Assembly (NCBI GenBank): GCA_003508835.1
Contig: PUFA01000007.1
Location: 15,647,001-15,711,000 of the forward strand
From: Eonycteris spelaea
Taxonomy: Eukaryota; Chordata; Mammalia; Chiroptera; Pteropodidae
Length of the DNA: 64,000 bases
Direction: 5' to 3'
This document shows, piece after piece, positions 1-11,470 of this stretch; position 1 is the first letter of the stretch; each line of letters opens with the position of its first letter. The notes below the pieces were generated by a model. The model had not been told where the DNA came from. It saw nothing but the letters and a program-made list of their open reading frames with translations, and did not search any database. Both the position numbers and the translations under genes were made by a program.

Positions 1-640
1 TGAGGGGGACCCATCTGAAAGCAGAGATACGCGCGTTATCAAGGATTACCTACATCCCAGCTCTGCTTTGGGGAAAATACACGCAACTTTGGGGCTGCAT
101 TTTATAATAACTGATTCGATATAATGAATCCTTATTAAAATCCAGGGTAGCCGCTGTCTTCATTAACCCCAAAAGTCTTAGCATAAATATTTGTAAAATT
201 TCCGTTAGGCTTTGGAAGTGGCAAAAATAATATATAGGCTACCATCACCTGTTCAGCAGATCCCAGGTTGTAACCAGTGTTCTAAAGTTCGCCGCCAGTG
301 AGTCATTGAATCGGCTCAGGTTGAAAGGAAAGGAGGTACTATCTTTGCCTTGGCAGCCTGGAGTGAGGAACATGGCCCTCCACCTGGATGATTGTTTCAA
401 TGGCTGCATGTGGCAGTGATGACTCAGAGCTGTCTCCTTCTTGCCATCAGAGCTTAAAGCATCCTGATGAAATTGGAGAGCAGGTCCTGTGCTTTCATTA
501 CAATGGGCCTGGTCTTGCCAAAAGGCAATTTCCTTAATTAATGAGAAACTACTCTTTTGAATGCTATACAAGGAGGTCCTAGCAATGCAACTTTCCCAGC
601 AAAGAGTAGTCAGCCTCTCAGTACTGGACTTTGTACCTAA
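1..640. other. Single-copy-looking AT-rich DNA
   Basis: No repeat family or gene was recognised. The first 250 bases mix homeobox-like AT motifs (taat, attaa, tttataat) with a few CpGs and no low-complexity runs, which is the texture of an unconstrained unique region or a conserved noncoding element. An open frame of about 108 codons lies on the minus strand (245-571), but it has no recognisable motif and is judged to be chance. Confidence 0.4.
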
Positions 641-654
641 GAGGGAAAGAAGGT

Positions 655-895
655 TTGGTATAGTTGTTAAGATAATAGACTTTGGAGTCAGAGCAGTTTG
701 TTATAAGTATTGTCTGTCGGTGAATTTTTCAATAATCGTGAGCATGTTATTTCACATCTTGGTTTCCTCCTCTGTAAAAGTGAATATGCCAAGTCCTATC
801 TCATAGAATTATTACTAGAATTAAATAAAGTAAGTATGGTGAAGGACTTAGTGCAGTACTTGGAACCTATCGGGCACTTATTCAATGGTAGCATT
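655..895 (+). mobile_element. MIR SINE, near full length
   Basis: The segment follows the MIR consensus in order: a tRNA-like head (tatagttgttaaga...ggagtcagagcag), the core (cttggtttcctcctctgtaaaagtg) and the tail (cagtacttggaacctatcgggcacttattcaatgg). Divergence is high, as expected for this ancient mammal-wide SINE. The tRNA-like head comes first, so the element is on the plus strand. Confidence 0.75.
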
Positions 896-899
896 TCAT

Positions 900-1330
900 C
901 CTGACATTTTTATTATTAGTCTTTACTGATTTAGTTATAGAAAGTATAATACTCTCTTAAAATCTGCGCCCATGAGAAAGACATACGTTGTTGTTTATCA
1001 TGAGTTAATGTCGAACACTTAGAACTTCCTGCTAGACTCCCAAACTGAAGTTGTATAAAAACTATAGCCTAAGTATGGATGACAAATTATAGCGTTTTTT
1101 TCTTCATGAAATGTTGAAAAGATTAATTAATAGTAATATCTGTCATAGAGGAAAGAATAGAACATGAAGGAGCACAGGGCATTCACTTTCTATAGCTGAC
1201 CCAGGCAAACACAGCCTCCCATCTTACTGGAATGAAAGCAAATGAAAATGGACTCTGTCTAATATTAACGTTATGTCACTTATCTCTCCAATAATTGCAA
1301 AACCATCAGTCTTAGATCCTGATCTTCTAA
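900..1330. other. Unassigned AT-rich DNA
   Basis: No repeat, gene or RNA signature was recognised here. Base composition is AT-rich with scattered short A or T runs. Confidence 0.35.
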
Positions 1331-1334
1331 TTTT

Positions 1335-1412
1335 AGGGCAGCTCTTTCAGGTGATATTAATGTGTGTGGTATAAGCCAAACCTACAATTTTCAGTTTGAG
1401 AAACATTGAACA
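1335..1412 (-). mobile_element. MER5A-like hAT fragment
   Basis: The end of the block reads ttttcagtttgagaaacattg, close to the antisense MER5A terminus (aaagtttgagaaccactg). It is preceded by a match to 'ccaggtgattctgatg' (tcaggtgatattaatg), with a short insertion between the two matches. Only one end of the roughly 190-bp element is visible. The assignment is tentative because the match is short. Confidence 0.45.
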
Positions 1413-2210
1413 AATTTGTTTAACTAGAATTTCTTCATCACTTTTTAAACACATTTTGAGTAATCAGCTGTTTAAAATGCTGGGAAATGATGATAACTTT
1501 ACACTTGTTACTGTAACATCTCAGTATCAAAGCCCACTTGGATGGGAAAGATCTGTAAAATTTGGAAACAGCCTGTTCACAAATATAAAAAATTGATTTT
1601 CAAATTATACCAGAATACTAGTTTCATTAGTGTTAGGTAGACCCAATAGATAAAAGTATAGAACTAATATGTGCTTATTTGCTTTCCCTGGCTAGAGGTT
1701 AATTAATTTTATGAGACAGATTAATTTCACATTTAAAAAAGAAACCTGTATTATCACTTGTGTAGATAAATAGATGGTCCATAATCCCAATATGGAAAAA
1801 GAAAAGCGAAGATCTGTTCTCCCTATTTAACACTTGTTTTTTTTTTTCAACAGTAAACATGTTTTAACAGTTTGTTTTGCTTCTTTTAGGAAAAGAATGC
1901 AGAGAGACATTCATTTGTTTCTTAGCTACCAAATATTAATACTATACATATTTGGTACTTTATTATTTATCTTTTATTATAAAAATACAAAGAATTTTTA
2001 TAGGAAACAACTGTAAGAAATGTAGGATTCAGCTGAAACAAGGGACTCCCTTCATATTTTATGGGGAACATTTATTGTTTTTTTTCTCTGCTTGTCTGTG
2101 CTCTGTTTTTATGCTTTTCTTTGTTGACCGTTTTAACTTATATATAGTTTGGCAAAAAGTAGCTTCACTGGTCACAGCTTCTAAGATAAATACCTAATCA
2201 CTGGTTCAAG
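1413..2210. other. Unassigned AT-rich DNA
   Basis: No recognisable repeat family or gene. Short open frames here are AT-rich and lack any motif. Confidence 0.35.
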
Positions 2211-2211
2211 T

Positions 2212-2395
2212 CTCTGATAAGGGTAAAAGGGGTCAAATATCTGGTGATGCAAGGAAATTTGACTTTGGATGGTGAATACACAGTGCAGTATACAGATGAT
2301 ACATCATTGAATTGTACACTTAAAGCCTACATAATTTTATTAACTAATGCACCCTGAAAAATGTAAAAAAAAAAAAAAAAGAAAAAGAAAAGAAT
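2212..2395 (+). mobile_element. LINE-1 3' end with poly(A)
   Basis: This is the sense-strand L1 3' UTR. It contains 'ggatggtgaatacacagtgcag', 'tatacagatgat...ttgaattgtacacttaaa' and 'ataattttattaactaatg', and ends in an A-rich tail from about 2365. These motifs are the complement of the antisense L1 ends elsewhere in the window. It is a strongly 5'-truncated copy with no coding sequence. No convincing target-site duplication was found. Confidence 0.8.
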
Positions 2396-2816
2396 CTGAC
2401 AACTTTTGTCTCAACTCTAGCTTGGTCCTTCTGCCACCACTTACCATTTGAAGTTCAATTTACTGTCCATCTGAGGATGGAGGACTTGGGAGAGTGCCCA
2501 CTAGATCATCGAAAGATATTTTTCTAAATGGCTATAGACAGAATCTTTCTCTTACAACAAATTCCATTCCCTGTGCATGGTAGCTTTCCTTATTGCCCTT
2601 CAGTCCCGTGTGTGAACATGGCCATTTCTTCCATGAGCATTACTTCAAAATGGATTTGCCGTATTAGAGTATCTTTGCTTTTCTATTAATTGTTTTAAAT
2701 CTTGTATTTGTGAACTTACACCTTTTCCTTAATATTCATCCTTTGAGTTTATTTTGTTTTGTACTCTCAGTTTCTTAAGACTCTCTCCTTTTTTCTCTGT
2801 ACATACCACATCCCTA
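2396..2816. other. Unassigned DNA
   Basis: Unique-looking sequence with no family or gene recognised. Confidence 0.3.
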
Positions 2817-2861
<45 letters not shown>

Positions 2862-2892
2862 CATGCGCGCGCACACACACACACGCACACTT
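2817..2892. repeat. (CA)n microsatellite with a CG-alternating core
   Basis: A run of about 18 CA dinucleotides is followed by catacacgcatgcgcgcgca and then more CA. Alternating purine-pyrimidine sequence with a GCGCGC core is the classic Z-DNA-prone arrangement (established knowledge). Open frames across it on both strands are repeats of Thr-His or Val-Cys codons and are not genes. Confidence 0.95.
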
Positions 2893-2975
2893 TGCTTCCC
2901 TGAGCAAAAGGATGATAAATCAGCTGAAAATTCAAGTACAGTTTAAGGAAATTATAATGTGTCATCGATACAGGA

Positions 2976-3034
2976 CTGTGTGTGTGTATGTATGTGAGAG
3001 AGTGTGTGTAATCTAATTTAAAAAAAAAAAAAAC
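2976..3034. repeat. Imperfect (TG)n followed by poly(A)
   Basis: The sequence is tgtgtgtgtatgtatgtgagagagtgtgtg, then about 10 mixed bases and a run of about 14 A. It lies 90 bp from the (CA)n tract, so the two complementary tracts could pair as an imperfect stem. Confidence 0.85.
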
Positions 3035-3645
3035 GTATTCTGCAGTTTTTCCAATAGCTAGGCTCTGAAGTGCCTCTCCCCCAAGCTTCAGTTTCTGCTA
3101 AATGAGGTTGAAGTGAATAATAAAATTGTGATTCAGAAAAATTCCGTTAATTATGTTGCAAAATTATAATAAAAATCCTCTAAAAAAAGAAGAGCGGTTG
3201 ATGATGACGTGAGCCTCAACTTACAGCAGAAGTCCTTGAAGAATAAACCTGACCCCTGTATTTTGAGTCGCTTGAATAGTGACAGCAGTGACATACAGCT
3301 TGTGACTTGATCAGTTGTATCTCTAGGAAACACAGTATTAAAGAAAGGATATGAGCCATGACATAGCAATAAGTCACTGCAGCCTGAGGCTAAAGCTTCA
3401 ATATGTAAATCTGTAAACTCTTTAATATGTCTAGATAATAAAACTGGAATTATACACAAGCAATCATTTGGAATGGCTATTTCGGACAGCTGAAGGACAC
3501 TAAAGTGTATTTGAATTTGAAGCATATGCCTTGCATCGATTTTGGTGGATTAGAATGGTCAGTAATTCACTTTGCAATAGGTTGTTCAAATAATTTTCCC
3601 AAGGGTTTCAGACACTGAGTTTTTTTATGCATTTCTTTTGACTAG
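3035..3645. other. Unassigned single-copy-looking DNA
   Basis: No repeat was recognised. A 124-codon open frame on the minus strand (3151-3525) has no domain, signal or homologue that I recognise, and no splice-site or promoter context was identified. It is treated as chance. Confidence 0.35.
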
Positions 3646-3649
3646 GCAC

Positions 3650-3800
3650 CATTGTTTTTTTTTAATTGAGATATAATTGACGTGTAAGATTAAGGTGTGC
3701 AAAGTGTTCATTTGATACATTTCTATATTGTGATATGATTACCTTCCTAGTATTAGGGTCCATCACACAGGTTACTGTCAAAATTATTACATGAAGATGA
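3650..3800 (-). mobile_element. Old LINE-1 3' UTR fragment
   Basis: The text 'tttaattgagatataattgac...aaggtgtgcaaagtgttcatttgatacattt...attgtgatatgattacc' matches the antisense 3' UTR shared by older mammalian L1M/L1PB-type elements. It is truncated and non-coding. Confidence 0.75.
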
Positions 3801-4855
3801 CCTGGGTACCGGACTCCATCAGGTAGTTAATTTATATTCCAGGCTCAGTAGGACAGAGGGGAATGGGGCAACTATCCGTGGTCTCTCTGCCACCTTCTAA
3901 GATGATATACTCTGGAACTTTCATGCAGCCTCAGAAGAAACCTAGGACATAGATAAAAACAGTTGGTTACCAAATTAAACTGGACCACTGATCAACCCTG
4001 CAATAGCAATACATATTAAAGAAGTGGCTTTTATTAGGTAGCTTTACAAATTTGCACATACTCTTCTATATCTGACTGTTAGGTGAGTCCAAATATTAGA
4101 ATCAGGTGTAAACATTTCTAAATTTATGTGTTTAGGCACTCTTAAATTTCATTTGACATACCATTAATTTATTCTGTCAGAAATTAAGGATGTTTTTTGG
4201 CCTCTCGGGTTGTGTTTCTTTTTATTTTTCATAAAATTAAAAAAAATAACTTCTAAACATTTGACACTGCCCCTCATTTTAAAGAACCAACATTTTCAGG
4301 GTAGACTTACATTTAATACACATATATTCAAGTAAGGAAGTGTTACATTGGTAGTATTCAGTTATATGCAGTGTGATATTAAAAATATTAATGAAAGTCC
4401 AACAAAAATATTAACCAATAAGAGTGGAGATGCTGATCCTAGAGTGGGTTGAAGAATTGAGAAATATAATAATGCAGTTTATCCAGTGTCCATTTTAATT
4501 GGGATTTCAACACTGTAAGAAATTGGTTTGCTTTCCTATAAATGTGTTTCCCATTTTCCAATAGCTACTGCTCAGGTCTACTCTACTAACATGTCTTACC
4601 ACAAACTATTTCCTGTATCTATTTTAGCAGTTACCTTTCTCTTTTTCCCTGGGGTTGGGAGTAGGATTAATTCAGTTTCCTACTTTCAATACTAAAATTT
4701 ATCAAAATCTCCACCATCTAATGTTCTTTTTACTTTGTAATCTGACCAAACAAGTAAGACATCAGCCCTCTAAAAGGGCTTTAGAACCTGGTCACTTGTT
4801 GCCTCCTCTGAAATCTTACTCTATCAATTATCTCTTCTCTCTGTTACATTTTCAA
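3801..4855. other. Unassigned DNA
   Basis: AT-rich sequence in which I recognise no repeat family or gene. Confidence 0.3.
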
Positions 4856-4859
4856 TTCC

Positions 4860-5062
4860 TTTTTATGATTCTTTCCATTCGGCACTATATTCAAAGTACT
4901 TGTCTCGGTTCTTTATATAGTTCTGCTAATTTAATACTCAAAACAATCTTATGAGGTATAGGTATCATCATTATGAAGCAGATGCATGGTTAATTCCCTG
5001 TTATAGATGGGGCGTTTAAGGCACAGAAATGTTAAGTAACTTGTTTATTAATGAGTAAATCA
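4860..5062 (-). mobile_element. MIR SINE
   Basis: The antisense order is preserved: 'actatattcaaagtacttgtctcggttctttatatag', 'aatactcaaaacaatcttatgaggta', 'ccctgttatagatgggg...ggcacagaaatgttaagtaacttg'. These match the reverse complement of the MIR core and tail. Confidence 0.75.
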
Positions 5063-6420
5063 ATAATGCTTATGTTACTTATGTTAATTTCTAAGTTCAG
5101 TGCACTCCCACCACCATCAGTGTTGGATTTTATTTCCCAAATTCCTTCCCAAACCACTCTCTTTAAAAGAGAGAAGGAGGTCAGGGAGAGATTAATGGAG
5201 AGGGCAGGGGAGAAGGTTATGAATAAGTTTTTCTGGAATAAAACTCCTAAACTATTCAGGATAGCATACAGAAAATAATAATGAAAAGGGCCCCATTCTT
5301 GTAGATATGAAACAATAGCATTTACCTTTAACAGTTCAAAGTTAGAAGAAATCCATTGTCTAAACAATTCCACAGAACTTATTAAAATTGAACAAATAAT
5401 ACATAGAGATTTAGTATATGATGACTGTGGCATTAAAATTATTGGAGGTTGAATTTATATTTAATACATACTGGAATCTTTGGCTAACATTTGAAAAAAT
5501 TGAATAAGATATAGGTATGTATAAATACATAAAACATAGCATTTAATATATATCTCAAAATATATAGTAAAATAAACCAAGGATAATTGAAATTTAAATA
5601 GAATTAAAAATTTTAAATTAAAATTTTGAAGTTCAGTAAAATTTGTGAGTTTTTTAAAGAAAACTTGGTGCATGGACTCTCTAATCCTCACATCAAAACC
5701 AAAACCATAAAAACAATAAACTTAACTACAAAGGATAATATGGGAGTTTATACATGAGGAAACATCTTTCTATTTAAAACCTATATAAATACTACTTGAA
5801 AATTAGAAATATCTTTTCAATGAATAGCTGACCTTAGGGAAAACAAAGGAATATAAATTCTAGGGCCTAAAACCGAAGGCCCTGAGAAAAGGAATGTTAC
5901 CGGAAGCTGGACTTGGCTGATCTTTATGACATAAAGGTTTGTATTTTAAAAGATATTAAGTAACGAAATTTTGAACAAAGAAGGAAAATAGTTTGAACTG
6001 AGGTCTCTCGTAAGGCTGTGACCCTTAGGACTTAAAATCCCAGTAAAAGAGGATTCCGAGGCAGCAAAGCTATACCACCTGAAAATGCATATGTCTAAGC
6101 TGGGTTCAGGTGTAAATGTCTTGTGATAGCTGCCACCTGCTTGTCTTTCTACAGTATGCGTGAATACTATGCATATACTATATTGTCTGCAAGACTCTAA
6201 GTTGAGAAGTAAAACATTTCCACATTGGTAGCAGCATGGAAAATGCAAAAGGAAATTCTTTCTAGACAGGCAGAGATAATGCACTTTTCACGAGATTCTC
6301 ATTACAAGAAAAAAATTAATTCAGTTGAACTTGAGATCACAGTACAAAACTAAAACATATGTGAAAATAACAAACAGCAGGAAGTAGCTCCAAAGAGTTC
6401 AGACATGGAATTATGATTAT
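5063..6420. other. Unassigned AT-rich DNA
   Basis: No repeat was recognised across about 1.36 kb. Open frames of 133 codons (5032-5433, minus) and 112 codons (5946-6284, minus) occur, but neither shows a domain, composition or context that suggests a gene. Confidence 0.35.
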
Positions 6421-6424
6421 AAGT

Positions 6425-6735
6425 AGAATTAAGTACTTTAATAAACCTTATTTTAGGCAGTTTTATATTTGCAGAAAAATTGTGAAAATAGTACAAGTGG
6501 TTTTATATTGTCAACATATTCTGTACCTAGTTTCCTCTGTCATTAATATCTTTAATTAGTATGGTACATTGTTACAATAAACAAACTCATATTCATACAT
6601 TTTTGTTAACCAAAGTCTATAGTTTATTAAAGTTTTCTTAGTTTTTACCTACTGTTGTTGTTTGTTGTTGTTTTTTTTTTTTTTTCCAATTTCAGGATCA
6701 CATTTTGGATACCAAGTTATATTTAATAGTCATAT
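6425..6735 (-). mobile_element. Old L1M-type 3' UTR
   Basis: 'ttttatatttgcagaaaaattgtgaaaatagtac', 'cctagtttcctctgtcattaatat', 'atggtacattgttacaat' and 'caggatcacattttggatacca...tcatatctctttag' follow, in order, the antisense 3' UTR of old L1M elements. It is interrupted by a T-rich tract at 6655-6685. It may be the 3' part of the ORF2 remnant that follows, since the order and strand agree. Confidence 0.6.
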
Positions 6736-6819
6736 CTCTTTAGGGGCCTATGGCTTTGGGAACTAGAAATAGTAATAGAAGGGAACTTCTACAACATGAC
6801 AACAGTAATGGCTAATGTG

Positions 6820-7745
6820 TTGAGCATCTCATGTTTTTCTTGACCATATAAATCTTCTATGGGGAAATGCCTATCAAAGTTCTCTGCCAATTTTTTAGCC
6901 GAGTTATCTTTTTATTATTGACTTGTTAGATTTCTTAATCTAATCTAGATACTTGCCAAGTATATGATTTGCAGTATTGTCTTCATTCTGTGGGCTGTCT
7001 CTTCTCATTCATGATTGTATCCTTTGGTGTACAAAATATTTTAATTTGGAGCAGTATGATTTATGATAATTATTTTTGCTCTTGCTTTTTGTGTCATATA
7101 TAAGAATTCATTGCTAGATCCAGAGTCCTGGATATCTTGTTTCTCCTATGATTTTTGTGGTATTATCCTTTAAATTTTGGTCTTCGATCCATTTTGCATT
7201 CATACTTGTATATGGCATGTGGTTAGAGTCTAATTTCATTCTTTTGCATGTGGATATCTATTTGTCCCAGCACCATTGGTTGGAGAGACCATTTTTTTCC
7301 ACATTAAATTGTCTTGGCACCCTGTCAGAGATCAATTGATGAATGGTTTCTTTCTGGACTGTCAATATGTTTAATTTATATGTCTAACGTTATGGTGGTA
7401 CCACACTTATTTTGATTACTGCTGCTTTGTAAGTAAGTTTTAGTAAGTTTTGAAATCTGGAATTGTGAGTCCTACAAATTTGTTCTTTTTCAGGATTGTT
7501 TTGATATTGAGTCCCTTGTCATTCTGTAGAAATTTTAGGATCATCAATTCTAAGTGTACAAAAAAGGCATTTGGGATTTTGATAGGGCCTGAAATTCTTA
7601 AGTCTGAGTCATAAACATGGATCTCTTTTCTGTTTATTTATTTATAGGTAGAAATGTTTTCTAATTATCAGTATACAAGTCTTTTACTTCCTTTTTTCCT
7701 AAGTCTTTTATTGTTTTAGATGTTCCTTTTTTTTCTTTTTGGAGG
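6820..7745 (-). mobile_element. LINE-1 ORF2 C-terminal remnant (decayed)
   Basis: This block of about 0.9 kb follows the antisense L1 ORF2 3' region. Landmarks in order are 'gggaaatgcctatcaaagt', 'ctgccaattttttagccgagtt', 'tatatgatttgcagtattgtc', 'cattctgtgggctgtct', 'cttttgcatgtggatatct', 'tgtcccagcaccattggttgg', 'ttttgattactgctgctttgta', 'aaggcatttgggattttgatag' and 'tcttttacttccttttt'. ORF2 encodes the L1 endonuclease and reverse transcriptase, and this part corresponds to the region 3' of the RT domain. Many small indels and stops break the frame, so no protein can be made. Confidence 0.9.
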
Positions 7746-8150
7746 AGTACAAATTCATTTAGTATATTAAATAGAAAATTCTTTGTGCAGAAAGAGATGA
7801 AACATAAAAGCACAAAAGTATAGCAGAATGTGGCCACATTAAAAAAGCTAGACCTTGTTTTCTCTTTTTAGCATAATGTCGTAAAGGGAAGTATACTTAT
7901 TTCGGTTTTTTTTTTTTTAAATATTATCTTTTCTTTTTACCACTGTCCATCATCTATTTGCTTATGTGCTCAAACCCAATGGTATCAGAACTGTTAACCT
8001 GTACTCCCTATGGGAAACAACTTTATTAACTACAGTGCAGTTTTTATGTATTGTTTTTTTAGTCTGTAGTCTTACAGGTTCTACTGATTTCCCATGTTGC
8101 TTAGATAAAGGCCCCTACCCCGCTTCATTGATGTTATACCATATACTGTA
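7746..8150. other. Unassigned DNA, possibly L1-related
   Basis: No clear family match. It lies between two antisense L1 pieces and may be diverged L1 sequence. A T-rich run is present at 7907-7918. Confidence 0.3.
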
Positions 8151-8154
8151 ACAT

Positions 8155-8560
8155 GCTTTGATTTTTTCAATTTTAAAATAAATTTATACTCATTTCACTC
8201 ATTTCTCCCACCACCACCCCTTGTCTGATAATTAGCAGTCTGTTCTCTGTAACTGTGAGCTTTTTTTTCAGATTCCACATTTAAGAGAGATCATGAGTAT
8301 TTGTCTTTTCTGTATGACTTATCTCACTTGGCATAATAACCTCAGTATCCATCCAGGTTGTCACAAGTGGCAAAATTTCCATTTTAGTGGCTGAATAATA
8401 TTCTGTCATTCATATATATATATATATACATATGTTATATACACACACGCACATACATACATACATACATACACACATACATACAATTTCTTTATTCATG
8501 CATCCATCAATGGACACTTAGGTTGTCTCCATATCTTATCTTTAAACATGGTTCTATCTG
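8155..8560 (-). mobile_element. LINE-1 3' UTR fragment, antisense
   Basis: Landmarks are 'agattccacatttaagagagatcatgagtatttgtc', 'ctgtatgacttatctcacttggcataat', 'tccatccaggttgtcacaagtggca', 'gtggctgaataatattctgtc' and 'tttattcatgcatccatcaatgg'. They follow the antisense L1 3' region in order. A microsatellite at 8412-8487 has expanded inside it. Confidence 0.85.
8412..8487. repeat. (TA)n/(CATA)n compound microsatellite
   Basis: A run of ta dinucleotides is followed by cacacacgcacatacatacat and more acat units. It lies exactly where L1 copies carry 'attgtatatatatacc', so it probably grew from that short seed. Confidence 0.9.
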
Positions 8561-11000
8561 TCTTAAATCTAATAGAAAATTTCTTAATTATCGATATGGA
8601 ATTTCTAGCATGCTCAGTTTTAATACTAGTGAACTTTTTACCTATTTTTTTTTTCTGTTTGTTGGATTATAGAGTTAATATAAAGATATTTATTTATTTG
8701 ATCTTTTCTTAAGATTTGATTAAATTGATGGCTATGTTTTCATTGCATCAAAGGTTATAATTTGGAAGATGTGCTTTTTCTAATTAATATGGTACACAAG
8801 AAAAAATATTTTGATTACTTTACTCAGCTGTTAATTGATTCATTCAAATAGCAGGACCATTGGATGTTTGTTGATTGCTTTATTGTTCATAGCCATGTAA
8901 GTACAAAAGTATTTGACTTTTTATTCCATAAATTATAATAATGATAATTATCCTAATAATTCAAACTCAGCAAAGCTGTAATATTTCTCTTTAAAGTGAT
9001 TCTGTCTCTCACCAGTTTTGAATTTATGTTGTCTATAATACTTATAAAATCTATTTAAAATTTGAGAAAATGCAGTACCTTAATTAACTTGTCATTTAAA
9101 TCATATAATGTCAAAAAGTTGAAAATGTGGTTTTCCTAGTTAGACTGCTTTAGCAGGCCATTCTGTGCCATTCACTGGAACTTTAGACTTCTAATTTTAT
9201 ATATATATAGATGTAATAATAGTGTAATTATGACCAAAAAATGCTTGCAATTCAACTCTCTTTTTAGATGTAGTTGCTATGGAGTCACACAAGCAGCATT
9301 TATTAAAATTAATTACTTTTCTAAAGTTAAACATCAACAGTATAATGACAATAGAATCAAAACCTTTTGATCTAACATACTTTGATGTTATACAATATTT
9401 TTACTCAAAGAGAATTCAGCACAATTCTTAATAATCACAAAGGAAAGAGCAGTGATGTTTACTTTATTGTCTATACACAAGAGATTAAAATTAATGTATT
9501 ATAAATAATATTAATTCTACTTTACTTTTTCTTGATAATATACAAAGAACTCAACCAAAATGAAAAATCAGTATCCAAAGGAAAATCTAGTCAATAGCAT
9601 TGGAATTTACAGTTTAAAGGAGTAAACCAATGGAAGAGTTAACATCATAAACCCTTTGTTCAGGGTAATCAATATATAAATTCTACCATTCATCGAATAC
9701 TGTTACATGTTTAGTTTCTCACCCCATGTTAAAAACTGTGACAAGGAAGTATTACTATTAACTGAAATGCACAGATAAGACAACTGAATTACAGAGGTTA
9801 AGGCATTTCTCTAAGTTGTGGTAGATTATAGAGTTTTGAGATTTGAATTCTAATATCTTTAACTACCAAAAAAATGTGTTTTTACAGTATATATCTGAGT
9901 AAGATAAAATGTGTGTTTAATTTCAATTATTAATCTAACGTATCTTCTGGCAATTTACACTAGATTGTATTTTCTAAGTGATTCTGGAGGATGACGATCG
10001 TGAATTCTTAGTATCTATGTGAGGAAATAGTGCCATTAAAACATAAGGGGATTCCAGAAACAATGCCAAGGAAATGACCTATTCAAAAGTCATGTAACAA
10101 TATCAAATGGCTACTTAAATTTAGTTAGCACATTTTCAAGTCATCAAATGTTTGTTTAATACTTCCTTGAGGCTAAATAAGTCAATGATGATGAAATTCT
10201 ACCAGTGCAATAGTACGTGAATAAAAACACATTTTTTCAGATACATTGAAATGTTAAACACTGAGGTTAAAACCCATTATCTGCTTTAAAGAGATTTTCT
10301 AAAGTTAACTTTAAAAAGAATGAATCCAATATGATAATATTCCTCAATGGTTTATTGGCATGGGATGTTTGACGATATATTGTATCAGAGTAATTCTTGC
10401 TTCAGGCAAGTTCAGTACATCCTTGCTCTAAAGCTCAGTTCTGCATAGATATAGTAATAAATTGTCATCAGCAATAAAATGCTTGTTTTCAGTAAGACAG
10501 AATTTAAATTGCATGATAAGAAAGAGCAGGGGACAAAAACATTTTACTCTTTAGTAACTTATACAAAAATGTTAAAGCCTCCCAGGAATTATGTCTTTAA
10601 ATGTAAACTTTAAGTTTTATACATATTTTTCTTAATGATGATATTAAATATCCATAATGTTTACAGTTTATGAAAAGCCTACATATGTTTACTCTCATTT
10701 GAACAAATAAATATAATTAGATAAATATAAAAATCATGTATTTCTGCAACATATATTGATATGTATATATGCTTTGATATTTGATAGTCCACGTTTTCAC
10801 TTTATCTCTCTGATAATTCTTTAGTCACTTATGGTTTAAGTTTATGCCTAAATTTTTGTTAACTGTGTTGGCTTTGTTTAGTTGTATTTTCATCCAGCAG
10901 TGATCATAATTGCAGACTGAATATAAGACCTCAATTTTAAACTTTCTTAGACACGTTTATTAAAACAATTTTAATAACAAAATCTGATATATAGAGAAGT
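8561..11000. other. Unassigned AT-rich DNA
   Basis: About 2.4 kb without a repeat that I can name and without a gene. The stretch at 10330-10520 is less AT-rich, has no low-complexity sequence and looks single-copy. Confidence 0.35.
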
Positions 11001-11004
11001 CACA

Positions 11005-11178
11005 TATGACTCTTGAGTTCCAGTCTCATTTCTATCTTTTACAAGTTGCATGACCATGGAAACCCAAGTAAATTATTTTCTAAGCTTTAGTCTCCTACAA
11101 TACATATAATATGAGCATAAAAATGGCTACCTGGTCAGGCAATTGTAAAGGCCAAAGATAATGCTATGGTGTAAAGCT
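11005..11178 (+). mobile_element. MIR SINE fragment
   Basis: 'cttgagttccagtctcatttct', 'acaagttgcatgaccatggaa', 'taagctttagtctcctacaa' and 'aaaaatggctacctggtcagg' fit the MIR core from 'cccggctctgccac' to 'gtacctacctcatagg' on the plus strand. The tRNA head is not recognisable. Confidence 0.6.
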
Positions 11179-11219
11179 TCTGACTCATAGAGTTAAGTGT
11201 AAATGATCACTCTTGTTAA

Positions 11220-11470
11220 CACCATGTGCTTTCCTTGCTTCCCATCTGATAAACTCTTACTTCTAAACTTAACTCAAACATCATCCATCAAGTACTTCTT
11301 ATCTTGTCTCGTGTGACCTCTTCTCAGCCATAGCTCAGTTTACTACAGCCGCCCTGGCATCGTTCTTAAATAAGCAGACCTCCTCCTGTTGCCCTTCCAT
11401 CTTTGTAGTGTCCGTGTCCCGAAGGTGACCTAATAACTTGTTTTCTAAATAAGGAATTGAGTGAATAGAC
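11220..11470 (+). mobile_element. Possible L2 3' region
   Basis: 'cttaactcaaacatcatccatcaagtacttcttatc...gtgacctc' resembles the L2 stretch 'ctcaaatgtcacctcctcaaggaagccttccctgacc', and a C/T-rich block with 'tagctcagtttactac' follows. The match is weak and the element is old. Confidence 0.35.

Noticed and set aside
245..571. 108-codon minus-strand open frame
   Set aside because: No domain, signal peptide or homology that I recognise. Length is within chance expectation for 64 kb.
2729..3016. Open frames with Thr-His or Val-Cys repeats on both strands
   Set aside because: Translation of the (CA)n tract.
3151..3525. 124-codon minus-strand open frame in apparently unique DNA
   Set aside because: Hydrophobic and Ser/Leu-rich without a motif. 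No promoter, splice or poly(A) context identified, so probably chance.
5032..5433. 133-codon minus-strand open frame
   Set aside because: Partly overlaps the edge of a MIR, has no recognisable domain, and its AT-driven composition explains it.
5946..6284. 112-codon minus-strand open frame
   Set aside because: No motif or context. Treated as chance.
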